Source of the DNA: Lysobacter sp. Root494
GTDB taxonomy: Bacteria > Pseudomonadota > Gammaproteobacteria > Xanthomonadales > Xanthomonadaceae
Direction of reading: 5' to 3'
Assembly (NCBI RefSeq): GCF_001427225.1
Contig: NZ_LMFH01000006.1
Location: 186,001-250,000, forward strand
DNA length: 64,000 nt
Every line of letters starts with the position of its first letter. Position 1 is the stretch's first letter. The notes below the pieces were generated by a model. That model saw only the letters and a list, made by a program, of their open reading frames with translations, was not told the DNA's origin and did no database searches. Positions 27,763 to 35,300 of the stretch are shown one piece after another. A program made the translations under genes and the position numbers.

Positions 27763-28470
27763 TCAAGCCTCGACCGCCGCGGAGAAGCGGTAGCCGGCGC
27801 CACGCACGGTCTGCACCATGCCGTCGAGCTGGTGCGGTTCGAGCGTCTTGCGCAGGCGGCGGATATGCACGTCGACGGTGCGTTCTTCCACGTAAACGCT
27901 GCCGCCCCACACGTGGTCGAGCAGTTGCGTGCGCGAGTACACGCGCTCGGGATGGGTCATGAAGAAATGCAGCAGGCGGTATTCGGTCGGGCCGATCTGC
28001 ACCGGCTGCTCGCTGCCATCGGTATGGGCGAAGACGCGGTGCGCGGCGCCATCGATGCGCAGCGGGCCTACGCCGACGCTGCCGTCTTCATCGTCTTCGC
28101 GCGAACGCCGCAGCACCGCGCGGATGCGGGCGAGGAGTTCACGGGCCGAGAAGGGCTTGACCACGTAATCGTCGACGCCGGCTTCGAGGCCGCCGACCCG
28201 GTCGTTCTCCTCGCCGCGGGCGGTGAGCATGATGATCGGGATCTCGCGGGTCAGCTGTTCCTTGCGCCAGCGACGGGCGAGTTCCAGGCCGCTGGTGCCG
28301 GGCAGCATCCAGTCGAGCAGGATCAGGTCGGGCACGCGGTCGGCGATCGCGGCCTGCGCCTCGCGGGCGTCGCCGGCATGGACCGGGTCGTATTCGCCCT
28401 TGCGCAGGGCGAAGGACACCATGTCGCGGATGGCGGGTTCGTCTTCAACGATGAGGATGCGCTTCTGCAC
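27763..28470 (-). CDS. phoB: Phosphate regulon response regulator PhoB
   Basis: The protein has 235 residues. The receiver domain (1-120) has the acidic pocket VEDEPA, the phospho-acceptor Asp in LILLDWMLPGTSG and the Lys in VVKPFSARE. The OmpR-type winged helix (about 135-228) ends with VDVHIRRLRKTLEP and VRGAGYRF. Phosphorylated PhoB binds Pho boxes; one lies in front of this gene. Confidence 0.95.
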   Translation of the reverse strand: MQKRILIVEDEPAIRDMVSFALRKGEYDPVHAGDAREAQAAIADRVPDLILLDWMLPGTSGLELARRWRKEQLTREIPIIMLTARGEENDRVGGLEAGVDDYVVKPFSARELLARIRAVLRRSREDDEDGSVGVGPLRIDGAAHRVFAHTDGSEQPVQIGPTEYRLLHFFMTHPERVYSRTQLLDHVWGGSVYVEERTVDVHIRRLRKTLEPHQLDGMVQTVRGAGYRFSAAVEA

Positions 28471-28512
28471 GGGGCACCGGAGGAAAGGGCGGGGGAAGCC
28501 TGAAGTCGCACC

Positions 28513-28546
28513 AGTACACTACCGTTTTGTGACTGACCGATGACAC
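28513..28546 (-). promoter_or_regulatory. Pho box and -10 of the phoB promoter
   Basis: On the minus strand GTGTCAT-CGGT-CAGTCAC (28529-28546) matches the 7-4-7 Pho box pattern CTGTCAT-N4-CTGTCAY at most positions. A -10-like TGTACT (28513-28518) begins exactly 10 nt after it, the spacing of PhoB-activated promoters where the Pho box replaces the -35. This predicts autoregulation of phoB-phoR-ppk1-ppx. Confidence 0.65.
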
Positions 28547-28577
28547 GCGCAACGGGCAATTCGGCCCGGGCGGCGGC

Positions 28578-30158
28578 TTAGTTCCGCCGCAGGTCTTCGT
28601 CGCGGATACCCTGGCGCTTGAGTTCGAGCACCGTCGGCGTGATCGCGGCAATCCGCGCATCGATGCGGGAGCGGGCGTAGTAGTCGAGATCGGAACGGCG
28701 CTTGAGCGTGTTGAGCTGGACGAGCGCCTGTTCGGCGCGGCCATTCAGGAACGCGGCTTCGGCGTAGGCTTCGCCCGCGCGGACGGGATCGCCGGCGATC
28801 TCGCTTGCACGCGCAAACACCTGCTGGAACTCCGGATCCTCGCTCGACTGCCCCAGCAGCGGCCGCAGGATCGCCTGCGCCCGCTTGCCTGCCGCCGGCG
28901 TATTGCGTTCGGCCAGCACGCGTGCATAGGTGAGTGCGGCGGGGCGGTTTTTCGGCATCGATTTCAAAATGGCTTCGAAGCGTGCGTCGGCGGCTTCCGG
29001 CTTGCCTGCGCGCGCTTCGGCCTCGCCCAATGCGAGGGTCAGCCAGAGATCCCCGGGATGCTTGTCGAGCAGCTCGGCGAACATGGGGGCCGCGGCTGGG
29101 CCCTGGTTGGCGCGCAGTTTCGCCACGGCCGTGCCGTAGCGCTGTGCATCGTTCAGCGGCTTGCCTTTCGCCATGCGCTCGTATTCGCGGATGGCGTCGC
29201 TCGGACTGTTGGCGCTGAGCACGCGCAGGCGCTCACGGGCGAAGTCGAACTGGCCCGTACCGCCGCTGGCGGTCGCCGGCCCGATCTTCAGTCCACCGGG
29301 CAGCAACGGGTTGTCGCTGGCGAGGTCTGCCGACGTGAAGCGGGCCGGCGCGCGCGCCATCTTCTCGGCCAGGTCCTTGGCTTCGCTGATGCGCGTGGTG
29401 GTAACCGGGTGGGTCATCAGGTAACTCGGCGTCTCCCCGTAATAGCCGGCCCGATTGGCACGCGAACGCGAATTGAGCGTGCCGAAGAAGCCAGCCATAG
29501 CGCCGGTGTCGTAGTGGGTGCGTGAGAGCGTCTGGATGCCGATGCGGTCGGCTTCGGACTCGTTCGAACGCGTGTAATCGATCTGCCGTTGGTACATGAG
29601 GCCCTGCGCGCCGATCACCGCCGCTTGGATCGCGTCGTCGGAGGAATTGCCACCGGCCGCGCCCGCCGCGACCACGGCGCCCAGCATCGCCAACAGGATC
29701 GGAATGCTGTCGCGTTGCGCACGCTCCACCGAGCGGAGCACATGTTGTTGCGTCACGTGCGCGATTTCGTGCGAGAGCACCGCGGCGACTTCGTCCTCGC
29801 GCTCGGCGGCCAGCACCAGTCCCGAGTTGACGCCGACATATCCCCCCAATGTGGCGAACGCGTTGATCTGCCGCTCGCGCAGCATGAAGAAGGTGAAGGC
29901 TTGCTGCGGCTTGTCGCTGTTGGCGGCCAGACGGGTGCCTAGCGTGTCGAGCCAGCTGGCGATCAGCGGATCGTCGAGCGTGTAGTCATAGTGGCGGAGT
30001 TGCGCGAGCATCATGCTGCCGTATTCCTGCTGCTTGCGCGGTGTCAGCAGTTCGCCGGCGGACGAGCCAATATCCGGCAAACGCGATTCCTGTGCGGACG
30101 CGCAAACGCTGGCCAGGGCGAAAACGACGGCGGCGGAGAGCAGGGTGATGCGGCGCAA
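28578..30158 (-). CDS. bepA: Periplasmic M48 metalloprotease with TPR tail (BepA-like)
   Basis: The protein has 526 residues. A signal peptide (1-22, ending ASAQ) is followed by an M48 peptidase domain with the zinc motif HEIAH (in AAVLSHEIAHVTQQH) and the third-ligand Glu in NESEADRIG. The C-terminal half is TPR-like helices. BepA guards outer-membrane assembly, degrading stalled LptD and aiding BAM. The TPR plus HExxH layout and length fit BepA; other M48 proteins are shorter. Confidence 0.9.
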   Translation of the reverse strand: MRRITLLSAAVVFALASVCASAQESRLPDIGSSAGELLTPRKQQEYGSMMLAQLRHYDYTLDDPLIASWLDTLGTRLAANSDKPQQAFTFFMLRERQINAFATLGGYVGVNSGLVLAAEREDEVAAVLSHEIAHVTQQHVLRSVERAQRDSIPILLAMLGAVVAAGAAGGNSSDDAIQAAVIGAQGLMYQRQIDYTRSNESEADRIGIQTLSRTHYDTGAMAGFFGTLNSRSRANRAGYYGETPSYLMTHPVTTTRISEAKDLAEKMARAPARFTSADLASDNPLLPGGLKIGPATASGGTGQFDFARERLRVLSANSPSDAIREYERMAKGKPLNDAQRYGTAVAKLRANQGPAAAPMFAELLDKHPGDLWLTLALGEAEARAGKPEAADARFEAILKSMPKNRPAALTYARVLAERNTPAAGKRAQAILRPLLGQSSEDPEFQQVFARASEIAGDPVRAGEAYAEAAFLNGRAEQALVQLNTLKRRSDLDYYARSRIDARIAAITPTVLELKRQGIRDEDLRRN

Positions 30159-30361
30159 GCGGGGAATCCTCGAACTAACGGCCGGCAGGATGCGGGCAGG
30201 TTGAACCGGCGGTGTGAATCACCGGTTAATCAATGTAAGCGACGCGAGGCCAAGTGTTCGGCCATCGCAAGTCACTGTTCCGAATACAGGGTGTGGAAAA
30301 CTGGCAGCCCCGAGCCCATATTTCGACCAACGAAGCATTCGCAAGTTTCCAGGAGCCGGCC

Positions 30362-30631
30362 TTGAGCGATACCCCCCGCATACTGATCTATACCACTGCG
30401 GTCTGCCCTTATTGCGTGGCCGCGAAGAATTTCCTGAAGAGCAAGGGCCAGGCCTGGACCGAAATCCGCGTCGATGCCGATCCCGCCGAACGCGAGAAGA
30501 TGGTCGCCCTTACCCGGCGCACCAGCGTGCCGCAGATTTTCATCGGCGATACCCACGTCGGTGGATACGACGACATGATCGCGCTGCATCGCGCGGGCGG
30601 CCTCGAGCCGCTGCTGGAAAGCGTGGCATGA
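30362..30631 (+). CDS. grxC: Glutaredoxin 3 (TTG start)
   Basis: The protein has 89 residues with the redox motif CPYC in IYTTAVCPYCVAAKNFLKSKG, the TSVPQIFIG cis-Pro loop and the GGYDDMIAL helix of GrxC. The start is TTG because AGGAG lies 6 nt upstream and the length then matches the family; an in-frame ATG at 30254 would add 36 residues of no homology. It reduces disulfides using glutathione. It overlaps the next gene by ATGA. Confidence 0.9.
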   Translation: MSDTPRILIYTTAVCPYCVAAKNFLKSKGQAWTEIRVDADPAEREKMVALTRRTSVPQIFIGDTHVGGYDDMIALHRAGGLEPLLESVA

Positions 30632-31020
30632 GCGGCCCCAGCGAGAAGGACCGGGTCGGCGAATTCACCGCGTTTCGCAAACGCATGAACGAGCGGATCC
30701 TGGCCGAACCCAACCAGGTCGTCCGCCGCTTCTTCGCACTCGATACGCAGACCTACCAGGCCGGCGCGCTCGACGTGAAGACGAAGGAGCTGCTGGGTCT
30801 CGTCGCTTCGCTGGTCTTGCGCTGCGACGACTGCATCAGCTACCACGTGGCGCAATGCAAGGAAGCGGGCGTGAACCGCGACGAGATGTTCGAAACGTTC
30901 TCGGTGGGCCTGGTCGTCGGCGGTTCGATCGTGATTCCGCACCTGCGCCGCGCCGTGGACTTCCTCGACCAGCTGGAAGCCGGGGAGGCCGCTTCACTCG
31001 ACGCACACGACCATGGTTGA
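30628..31020 (+). CDS. Carboxymuconolactone decarboxylase/AhpD-like protein
   Basis: The protein has 130 residues. The family core is a helix with the redox motif CDDC followed by ISYH (CxxC-x3-H) in LVLRCDDCISYHVAQC, as in AhpD-type thiol peroxidase partners, then GVNRDEMFETFSVGLVVGGS. Coupled to glutaredoxin by a 4-nt overlap, which favours a thiol-redox role over aromatic catabolism. Confidence 0.88.
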   Translation: MSGPSEKDRVGEFTAFRKRMNERILAEPNQVVRRFFALDTQTYQAGALDVKTKELLGLVASLVLRCDDCISYHVAQCKEAGVNRDEMFETFSVGLVVGGSIVIPHLRRAVDFLDQLEAGEAASLDAHDHG

Positions 31021-31126
31021 AGGGACGCCGCCATACGGCGCACACGCCATCTGACATAATTACAGGTTCTAAGCCCCCACTGGCGCCACGCTCCGAGCGT
31101 GGCGTCGGCCTGTCTGGAATCTTCAA

Positions 31127-32131
31127 ATGACGACAATTACGGTTATCCGCGGCGACGGCATCGGCCCGGAAATCATGGACGCCACTCTGCACGTGCTCGA
31201 CACGATGCAACTGGGTCTTCAATACGAATTCGCCGACGCCGGCCTGGTCGCGCTGGAAAAGCACGGCGAGCTGCTGCCGGCCGCGACCATGGATTCGATC
31301 CGCAGGAACCGCATCGCGCTGAAGTCGCCCCTCACCACGCCGGTGGGAGAAGGCTTCTCCTCGATCAACGTGGAACTGCGCAAACGCTTCGACCTGTACG
31401 CCAACGTGCGTCCGGCCAAGTCGTTCCCGAACACCAAGTCGCGTTTCCCCTCTGGCGTGGACCTGATCACGGTCCGTGAGAACACCGAAGGCGCCTACAT
31501 CGGCGAAGGCCAGGCGCTCTCGGAAGACGGCGAGACCGCCGTGCTCACGCAGAAGGTCACTCGCCGGGGCTCCGAACGCATCGTGCGTTACGCCTTCGAA
31601 CTGGCCCGCAAGACCGGCCGCAAGAAGGTCACCGTCGTGCACAAGGCCAACATCCTGAAGTCGACTTCGGGCCTGTTCCTGCGGACCGCGCGTGCCGTGG
31701 CCGCGGAATACCCCGACATCCAGTGCAACGAGATGATCGTCGACAACACCTGCATGCAGCTGGTGATGAAGCCGGAACAGTTCGACATCATCGTGACGAC
31801 CAACCTGTTCGGCGACATCATTTCCGACCTCTGCGCGGGCCTTGTCGGTGGACTCGGCCTGGCGCCGGGCGCCAACATCGGCACCGACGCGGCAATCTTC
31901 GAAGCCGTGCATGGTTCCGCACCGGACATCGCCGGCAAGGGCATCGCCAATCCATGCGCGCTGCTGCTCGGCGCCGTGCAGATGCTCGAACACCTGGGTC
32001 TCACCGAGAAGGCCGAACGCCTGCGCGCCGCGATCATCGCGACCTTGCAGGCCAAGGATTCGCTGACGCCCGACCTCGGCGGCGAAGGCAACACGATGAG
32101 TTTTGCCACGGCGATCGCCAGCCGGGTGTGA
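31127..32131 (+). CDS. NAD-dependent isocitrate dehydrogenase
   Basis: The protein has 334 residues of the isocitrate/isopropylmalate dehydrogenase family. Visible are the N-terminal VIRGDGIGPEIMDATLHVL, the substrate arginines in DLYANVRPAKSF, RENTEGAYIGE, and NLFGDIISDLCAGLVGGLGL for metal binding. The cofactor loop reads HGSAPDIAGKGIANP, with an Asp typical of NAD rather than NADP enzymes. It probably converts isocitrate to 2-oxoglutarate in the TCA cycle; homoisocitrate or tartrate activity is less likely. A terminator follows. Confidence 0.85.
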   Translation: MTTITVIRGDGIGPEIMDATLHVLDTMQLGLQYEFADAGLVALEKHGELLPAATMDSIRRNRIALKSPLTTPVGEGFSSINVELRKRFDLYANVRPAKSFPNTKSRFPSGVDLITVRENTEGAYIGEGQALSEDGETAVLTQKVTRRGSERIVRYAFELARKTGRKKVTVVHKANILKSTSGLFLRTARAVAAEYPDIQCNEMIVDNTCMQLVMKPEQFDIIVTTNLFGDIISDLCAGLVGGLGLAPGANIGTDAAIFEAVHGSAPDIAGKGIANPCALLLGAVQMLEHLGLTEKAERLRAAIIATLQAKDSLTPDLGGEGNTMSFATAIASRV

Positions 32132-32158
32132 CCGCACGTGGCAATGGTGGAACCAAAT

Positions 32159-32186
32159 GGGGCGCTTCGGCGCCCCGTTTCGTTTT
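32159..32186 (+). terminator. Terminator after isocitrate dehydrogenase
   Basis: GGGGCGC-TTCG-GCGCCCC is followed by GTTTCGTTTT. Confidence 0.8.
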
Positions 32187-32275
32187 CGCGACTGTCGTTT
32201 CGCGAGCAATGCAGCAGCTTTCCGCTATCCCGCTCGACAGGGTCTTTGTTGCATTGCAAAATAAATACGTATGTC

Positions 32276-32289
32276 TTCATCCGGATGAA
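32276..32289. promoter_or_regulatory. 14-bp perfect palindrome at the antiporter ribosome-binding site
   Basis: TTCATCCGGATGAA is a perfect palindrome ending 3 nt before the antiporter ATG and covering the place of its Shine-Dalgarno sequence. A five-codon frame (ATG at 32271, TGA at 32286) also overlaps it. It could be a repressor site or a translational control hairpin. Confidence 0.35.
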
Positions 32290-32292
32290 AAG

Positions 32293-33606
32293 ATGAACAA
32301 GGCCGTCCCTCCCGGTGTCCCACCCAGTGCCGTGGCACTGGCGCCCCTGTTGCTTTTTCTGGCGCTGTTCTTCGGTGCTGGCCTGTATTTCACCGCGCAG
32401 GGGGAGGCCATGGGCTTCTACCAGCTACGTGCACCGGTCGCGATTCTGCCGGCACTGGCGCTGGCGGCCTTCATCGCGTGGCGCCGCAAGCTCAAGCCGC
32501 TGGAAACGCTGCTTAAGGGCATGGGCGACCACAACGTCGTGCTGATGTGCCTGATCTTCCTGCTGGCGGGTGGCTTCGTTGAGGTCTCCAAGGCGATTGG
32601 CGCGGTCGACGCGATCGTTTCGCTCGGTATCGGTAACGTGCATCCGGCGCTGCTGTTGCCTGCGCTGTTCGCTGTTGCGGGTTTCATTTCGCTGTCGCTG
32701 GGTACCTCGATGGGCACGATTGCCGCGGTCGCGCCGATCGCGCTCGGCGTTTCCGACGCGTCCGGGCTCGACCGCGCGCTGGTACTCGGCGCAGTGATCG
32801 GGGGTGCGACGTTTGGCGACAACCTCTCGGTAATTTCCGACACGGCGATCGTCGCCAGCCGCACCCAGGGGTGCTCGATGCGCGACAAGTTCCGCGAGAA
32901 CCTCAAGCTCGCGCTGCCGGCCGCGGTGCTTACCCTGATCGTGCTGGGTTTCGTCGGTGAGACCGCGCCCGTGCAGACGCTCGAACCGGCTTCGCCCTGG
33001 CTGGTGCTGCCCTATGTTGTCGTGCTTGTGCTGGCAGTTCTCGGGCTCGACGTGATTCTCGTGCTCGGCATCGGACTGGTGCTCGCGGGTTTCATCGGCG
33101 CCTGCCTTGCGGACGACTTCGGATTTGCGGCCTACGCGACGCACATCTGGGACGGTTTCGAAAGCATGGTTGAAATCATCCTGCTGTCGTTGCTGGTGGG
33201 TGGACTTGGCGCCCTGATGAAAGCCACGGGTGGGCTGGCATGGCTGGCGCGGGTCATCGGGCGCTTCGCACGCGGGCACAAGAGCCGCCGTGCCGGTGAA
33301 ATCAGCATCGCCGCGCTGTCGGCGACGACGGATGCCTTCACCGCCAACAACACGGTTGCCATCGGCGTGCCGCCGGCGCGGGCGGCGAGCGTGCTGGATA
33401 TCCTTGCCTGCGTGACCCAAGGACTGTTGCCATACGGCGCGCAGATACTGCTGGCCGCGTCGTTAGGCGCAGTGTCTCCACTGGCGATCGCAGGAAAGGT
33501 CCACTACGCGTGGCTGCTGGGAGCCGTGACGATCAGCTTCATGTTGTGGCCCGCGCGAAAGTCATCGCACGAGTCCTCATCCGCAGTCGTACCGGCGGAG
33601 AGTTGA
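32293..33606 (+). CDS. Na+/H+ antiporter, NhaC family
   Basis: The protein has 437 residues and about 11 hydrophobic segments. NhaC-type features include GGATFGDNLSVISDTAI and ATTDAFTANNTVAIG, with conserved Asp/Asn residues inside the membrane. It would exchange sodium or another small solute for protons at the inner membrane. The ATG at 32293 gives a start with a short cytoplasmic N-terminus before the first TM; the open frame extends far upstream through the dehydrogenase gene but that part is out of frame with it and not coding. Confidence 0.88.
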   Translation: MNKAVPPGVPPSAVALAPLLLFLALFFGAGLYFTAQGEAMGFYQLRAPVAILPALALAAFIAWRRKLKPLETLLKGMGDHNVVLMCLIFLLAGGFVEVSKAIGAVDAIVSLGIGNVHPALLLPALFAVAGFISLSLGTSMGTIAAVAPIALGVSDASGLDRALVLGAVIGGATFGDNLSVISDTAIVASRTQGCSMRDKFRENLKLALPAAVLTLIVLGFVGETAPVQTLEPASPWLVLPYVVVLVLAVLGLDVILVLGIGLVLAGFIGACLADDFGFAAYATHIWDGFESMVEIILLSLLVGGLGALMKATGGLAWLARVIGRFARGHKSRRAGEISIAALSATTDAFTANNTVAIGVPPARAASVLDILACVTQGLLPYGAQILLAASLGAVSPLAIAGKVHYAWLLGAVTISFMLWPARKSSHESSSAVVPAES

Positions 33607-33612
33607 TCAGAT

Positions 33613-33637
33613 AAAAGGGCGCTGAAGCGCCCTTTTT
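33613..33637. terminator. Bidirectional terminator
   Basis: AAAAGGGCGC-TGAA-GCGCCCTTTTT gives A and T runs on both sides. It separates the antiporter gene from the convergent YccA-family gene. Confidence 0.85.
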
Positions 33638-33653
33638 CAATGCTTTATTCCGC

Positions 33654-34415
33654 TCAGTTCCGCGACTGCAGCTTGGACAGCAATCGCAGGAATTCCACGT
33701 ACAGCCACACCAGCGTGACCATCAGGCCGAACGCGCCGTACCACTCCATGTACTTCGGCGCGCCTTGCTCCACACCGGTTTCGATGAAGTCGAAATCGAG
33801 CACCAGGTTGAGCGCGGCGATCACCACGACGAACAGGCTGAAGCCTATGCCGACGATTCCCGACTCGTGGATCATCGGAATGTTGATGTTGAAGAAGCCC
33901 AGCACGATGGTGGCCAGATAGACCAGCGCGATGCCGCCAGTTGCCGCCACCACGCCGAGTTTGAAATTCTCGGTGGCGCGGATCAGCCCCGAGCGATAGG
34001 CAAACAACAGCGCGAACAGCGTGCCGAACGTGAGCAGCACGGCTTGCAGCACGATGCCTTCGAAGCGCGCGTTGTAGAGCGCCGAAATCGCGCCAAGAAA
34101 GAAGCCTTCGACAATCGCGTACAGCGGTGCCGTGACCGGCGCCCATTCCTTCTTGAACACGGTGGCGAGCGCGAATACGAGGCCGCCGATAGCGCCGCCC
34201 AGCAGATATGGCATGGCGCCGACCGGACCTTGCGGCGTGAATTCGATCTGGTTCCAGGCGAATGCAGCAGTGATGACGCTGAGCAGGAGCAGCAGGCCCG
34301 TCTTGTTGACGGTGCCGTTCAGCGTCATCGCGGAGTTGTCGCCGCGAACGACAATGCCGGTGGCAATATCGAGGAACGTGGATTCCTTCAGAGCGGGGTT
34401 GCCACTGCGCATCAT
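33654..34415 (-). CDS. Bax inhibitor-1/YccA family membrane protein
   Basis: The protein has 253 residues with seven TM helices. Typical elements are YAIVEGFFLGAIS, FNINIPMIHESGIVGIG and the C-terminal acidic DFDFIETG. Start at the first of two adjacent ATGs, since AAGGA lies 8 nt before it. BI-1/YccA proteins modulate membrane proteostasis (YccA inhibits FtsH) or calcium leak; the role here is unknown. Confidence 0.9.
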   Translation of the reverse strand: MMRSGNPALKESTFLDIATGIVVRGDNSAMTLNGTVNKTGLLLLLSVITAAFAWNQIEFTPQGPVGAMPYLLGGAIGGLVFALATVFKKEWAPVTAPLYAIVEGFFLGAISALYNARFEGIVLQAVLLTFGTLFALLFAYRSGLIRATENFKLGVVAATGGIALVYLATIVLGFFNINIPMIHESGIVGIGFSLFVVVIAALNLVLDFDFIETGVEQGAPKYMEWYGAFGLMVTLVWLYVEFLRLLSKLQSRN

Positions 34416-34545
34416 GTCGATTGTCCTTGCTGTGTTCGGCTGAGCATACCCAAAGGCGCGTCGCGTTCCGTCATTGACACAATGGGGTGGGGCACCCAAA
34501 ATGTCCGACCTTTCGCGGCGTTGGTGCGCACGAAAGTACCGGCCT

Positions 34546-34622
34546 CGGGGTATAGCTCAGCCTGGTAGAGCGCCAGCTTTGGGAGCTGGATGTCGTGGGT
34601 TCGAATCCCTCTGCCCCGACCA
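34546..34622 (+). tRNA. tRNA-Pro (TGG)
   Basis: 77 nt with CCA. The anticodon stem CCAGC/GCTGG encloses TTTGGGA, giving TGG. First of a four-gene tRNA array (Pro, Arg, His, Lys). Confidence 0.96.
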
Positions 34623-34688
34623 TCTTCCAAGCGGCATCCGGTTCGAACATCCAGCTTGAATGCGTGCGTCAGCTAAGATGTGAATCTG

Positions 34689-34765
34689 GCGCCCGTAGCT
34701 CAACCGGATAGAGCACCGGCCTTCTAAGCCGGTGGTTGTGGGTTCGAGTCCCGCCGGGCGCGCCA
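34689..34765 (+). tRNA. tRNA-Arg (TCT)
   Basis: 77 nt with CCA. Acceptor arms GCGCCCG/CGGGCGC pair, and the loop CTTCTAA gives anticodon TCT. Confidence 0.96.
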
Positions 34766-34802
34766 GAAAGTTGTTTAAAAACGCAGCAAAACAAGCTTTA
34801 TG

Positions 34803-34879
34803 GTGGCTGTAGCTCAGTTGGTTAGAGTACTGGATTGTGATTCCAGATGTCGGGGGTTCGAATCCCCTCAGCCACCCCA
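34803..34879 (+). tRNA. tRNA-His (GTG)
   Basis: 77 nt with CCA. Acceptor arms GTGGCTG/CAGCCAC pair, loop TTGTGAT gives GTG. The G at 34802 is the expected extra 5' G of tRNA-His. Confidence 0.96.
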
Positions 34880-34952
34880 ATTCGCGGAGTTTTTTGTTGC
34901 CGGGTTTGCCAAACAAAAACGGTTTGCTTACAATTTCGCTCCCGTTAGTTCG

Positions 34953-35028
34953 GGGCCGTTAGCTCAGTTGGTAGAGCAGTTGACTCTTAATCAATAGGTC
35001 CAAGGTTCGAATCCTTGACGGCCCACCA
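34953..35028 (+). tRNA. tRNA-Lys (CTT), integration site
   Basis: 76 nt with CCA. Loop CTCTTAA gives anticodon CTT. Its 3' half, from the anticodon stem to just past CCA, is repeated at 50538-50589, so a tyrosine-recombinase element has inserted into the 3' end and restored the gene. Confidence 0.96.
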
Positions 35029-35031
35029 AAT
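34980..35031 (+). repeat. Left attachment repeat (attL)
   Basis: A 52-nt sequence starting TTGACTCTTAATCAATAGG and ending CCACCAAAT, identical to 50538-50589 apart from C35001 versus A50559. It covers the anticodon arm, T arm and 3' end of tRNA-Lys. Confidence 0.9.
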
Positions 35032-35036
35032 GAAAC

Positions 35037-35069
35037 AGGCACTTAGGTCTTCCCTAAGTGCCTTTTTTA
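35037..35069 (+). terminator. Terminator after tRNA-Lys
   Basis: AGGCACTTAG and CTAAGTGCCT form a 10-bp stem followed by six T residues. A different terminator lies after the right att copy, so each copy has its own. Confidence 0.85.
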
Positions 35070-35163
35070 TTGCCCTCGGTTCGGCGTTTCTTTCCTGTCG
35101 CTTTCCCACCGTTGGTGGAGAAGTTTGATATCGAAATTCCGCTATTCGCCGGCGGCACTCGAT

Positions 35164-35229
35164 GCGGAAGTGGCGGAATTGGTAGACGCCCTGGATTTAG
35201 GTTCCAGTGCCGCAAGGCGTGCGGACACC
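35164..35229 (+). pseudogene. tRNA-Leu (TAG) pseudogene, T arm deleted
   Basis: The first 61 nt match the intact tRNA-Leu at 50725 with one change (A to G in the acceptor arm). After GCGTGCGG the T arm and 3' acceptor strand are missing and only ACACCA follows, so about 19 nt are lost. It cannot fold as a tRNA. It lies about 136 nt after tRNA-Lys, close to the 136-nt spacing of the Lys remnant and tRNA-Leu at the right end. Confidence 0.85.
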
Positions 35230-35300
35230 ACCACTTGAGGTGCGCTCAGCGCGTCTGTTTGCCGGATAGAATTGAGGCGTGCTGGGGAGCACGGGGGAAT

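Noticed and set aside
30254-30361. N-terminal extension of glutaredoxin from ATG 30254
   Set aside because: No homology in the extra 36 residues, and AGGAG is placed for the TTG at 30362.
35164-35229. A functional tRNA-Leu inside the element
   Set aside because: The T arm and the 3' acceptor strand are deleted, so no cloverleaf can form.
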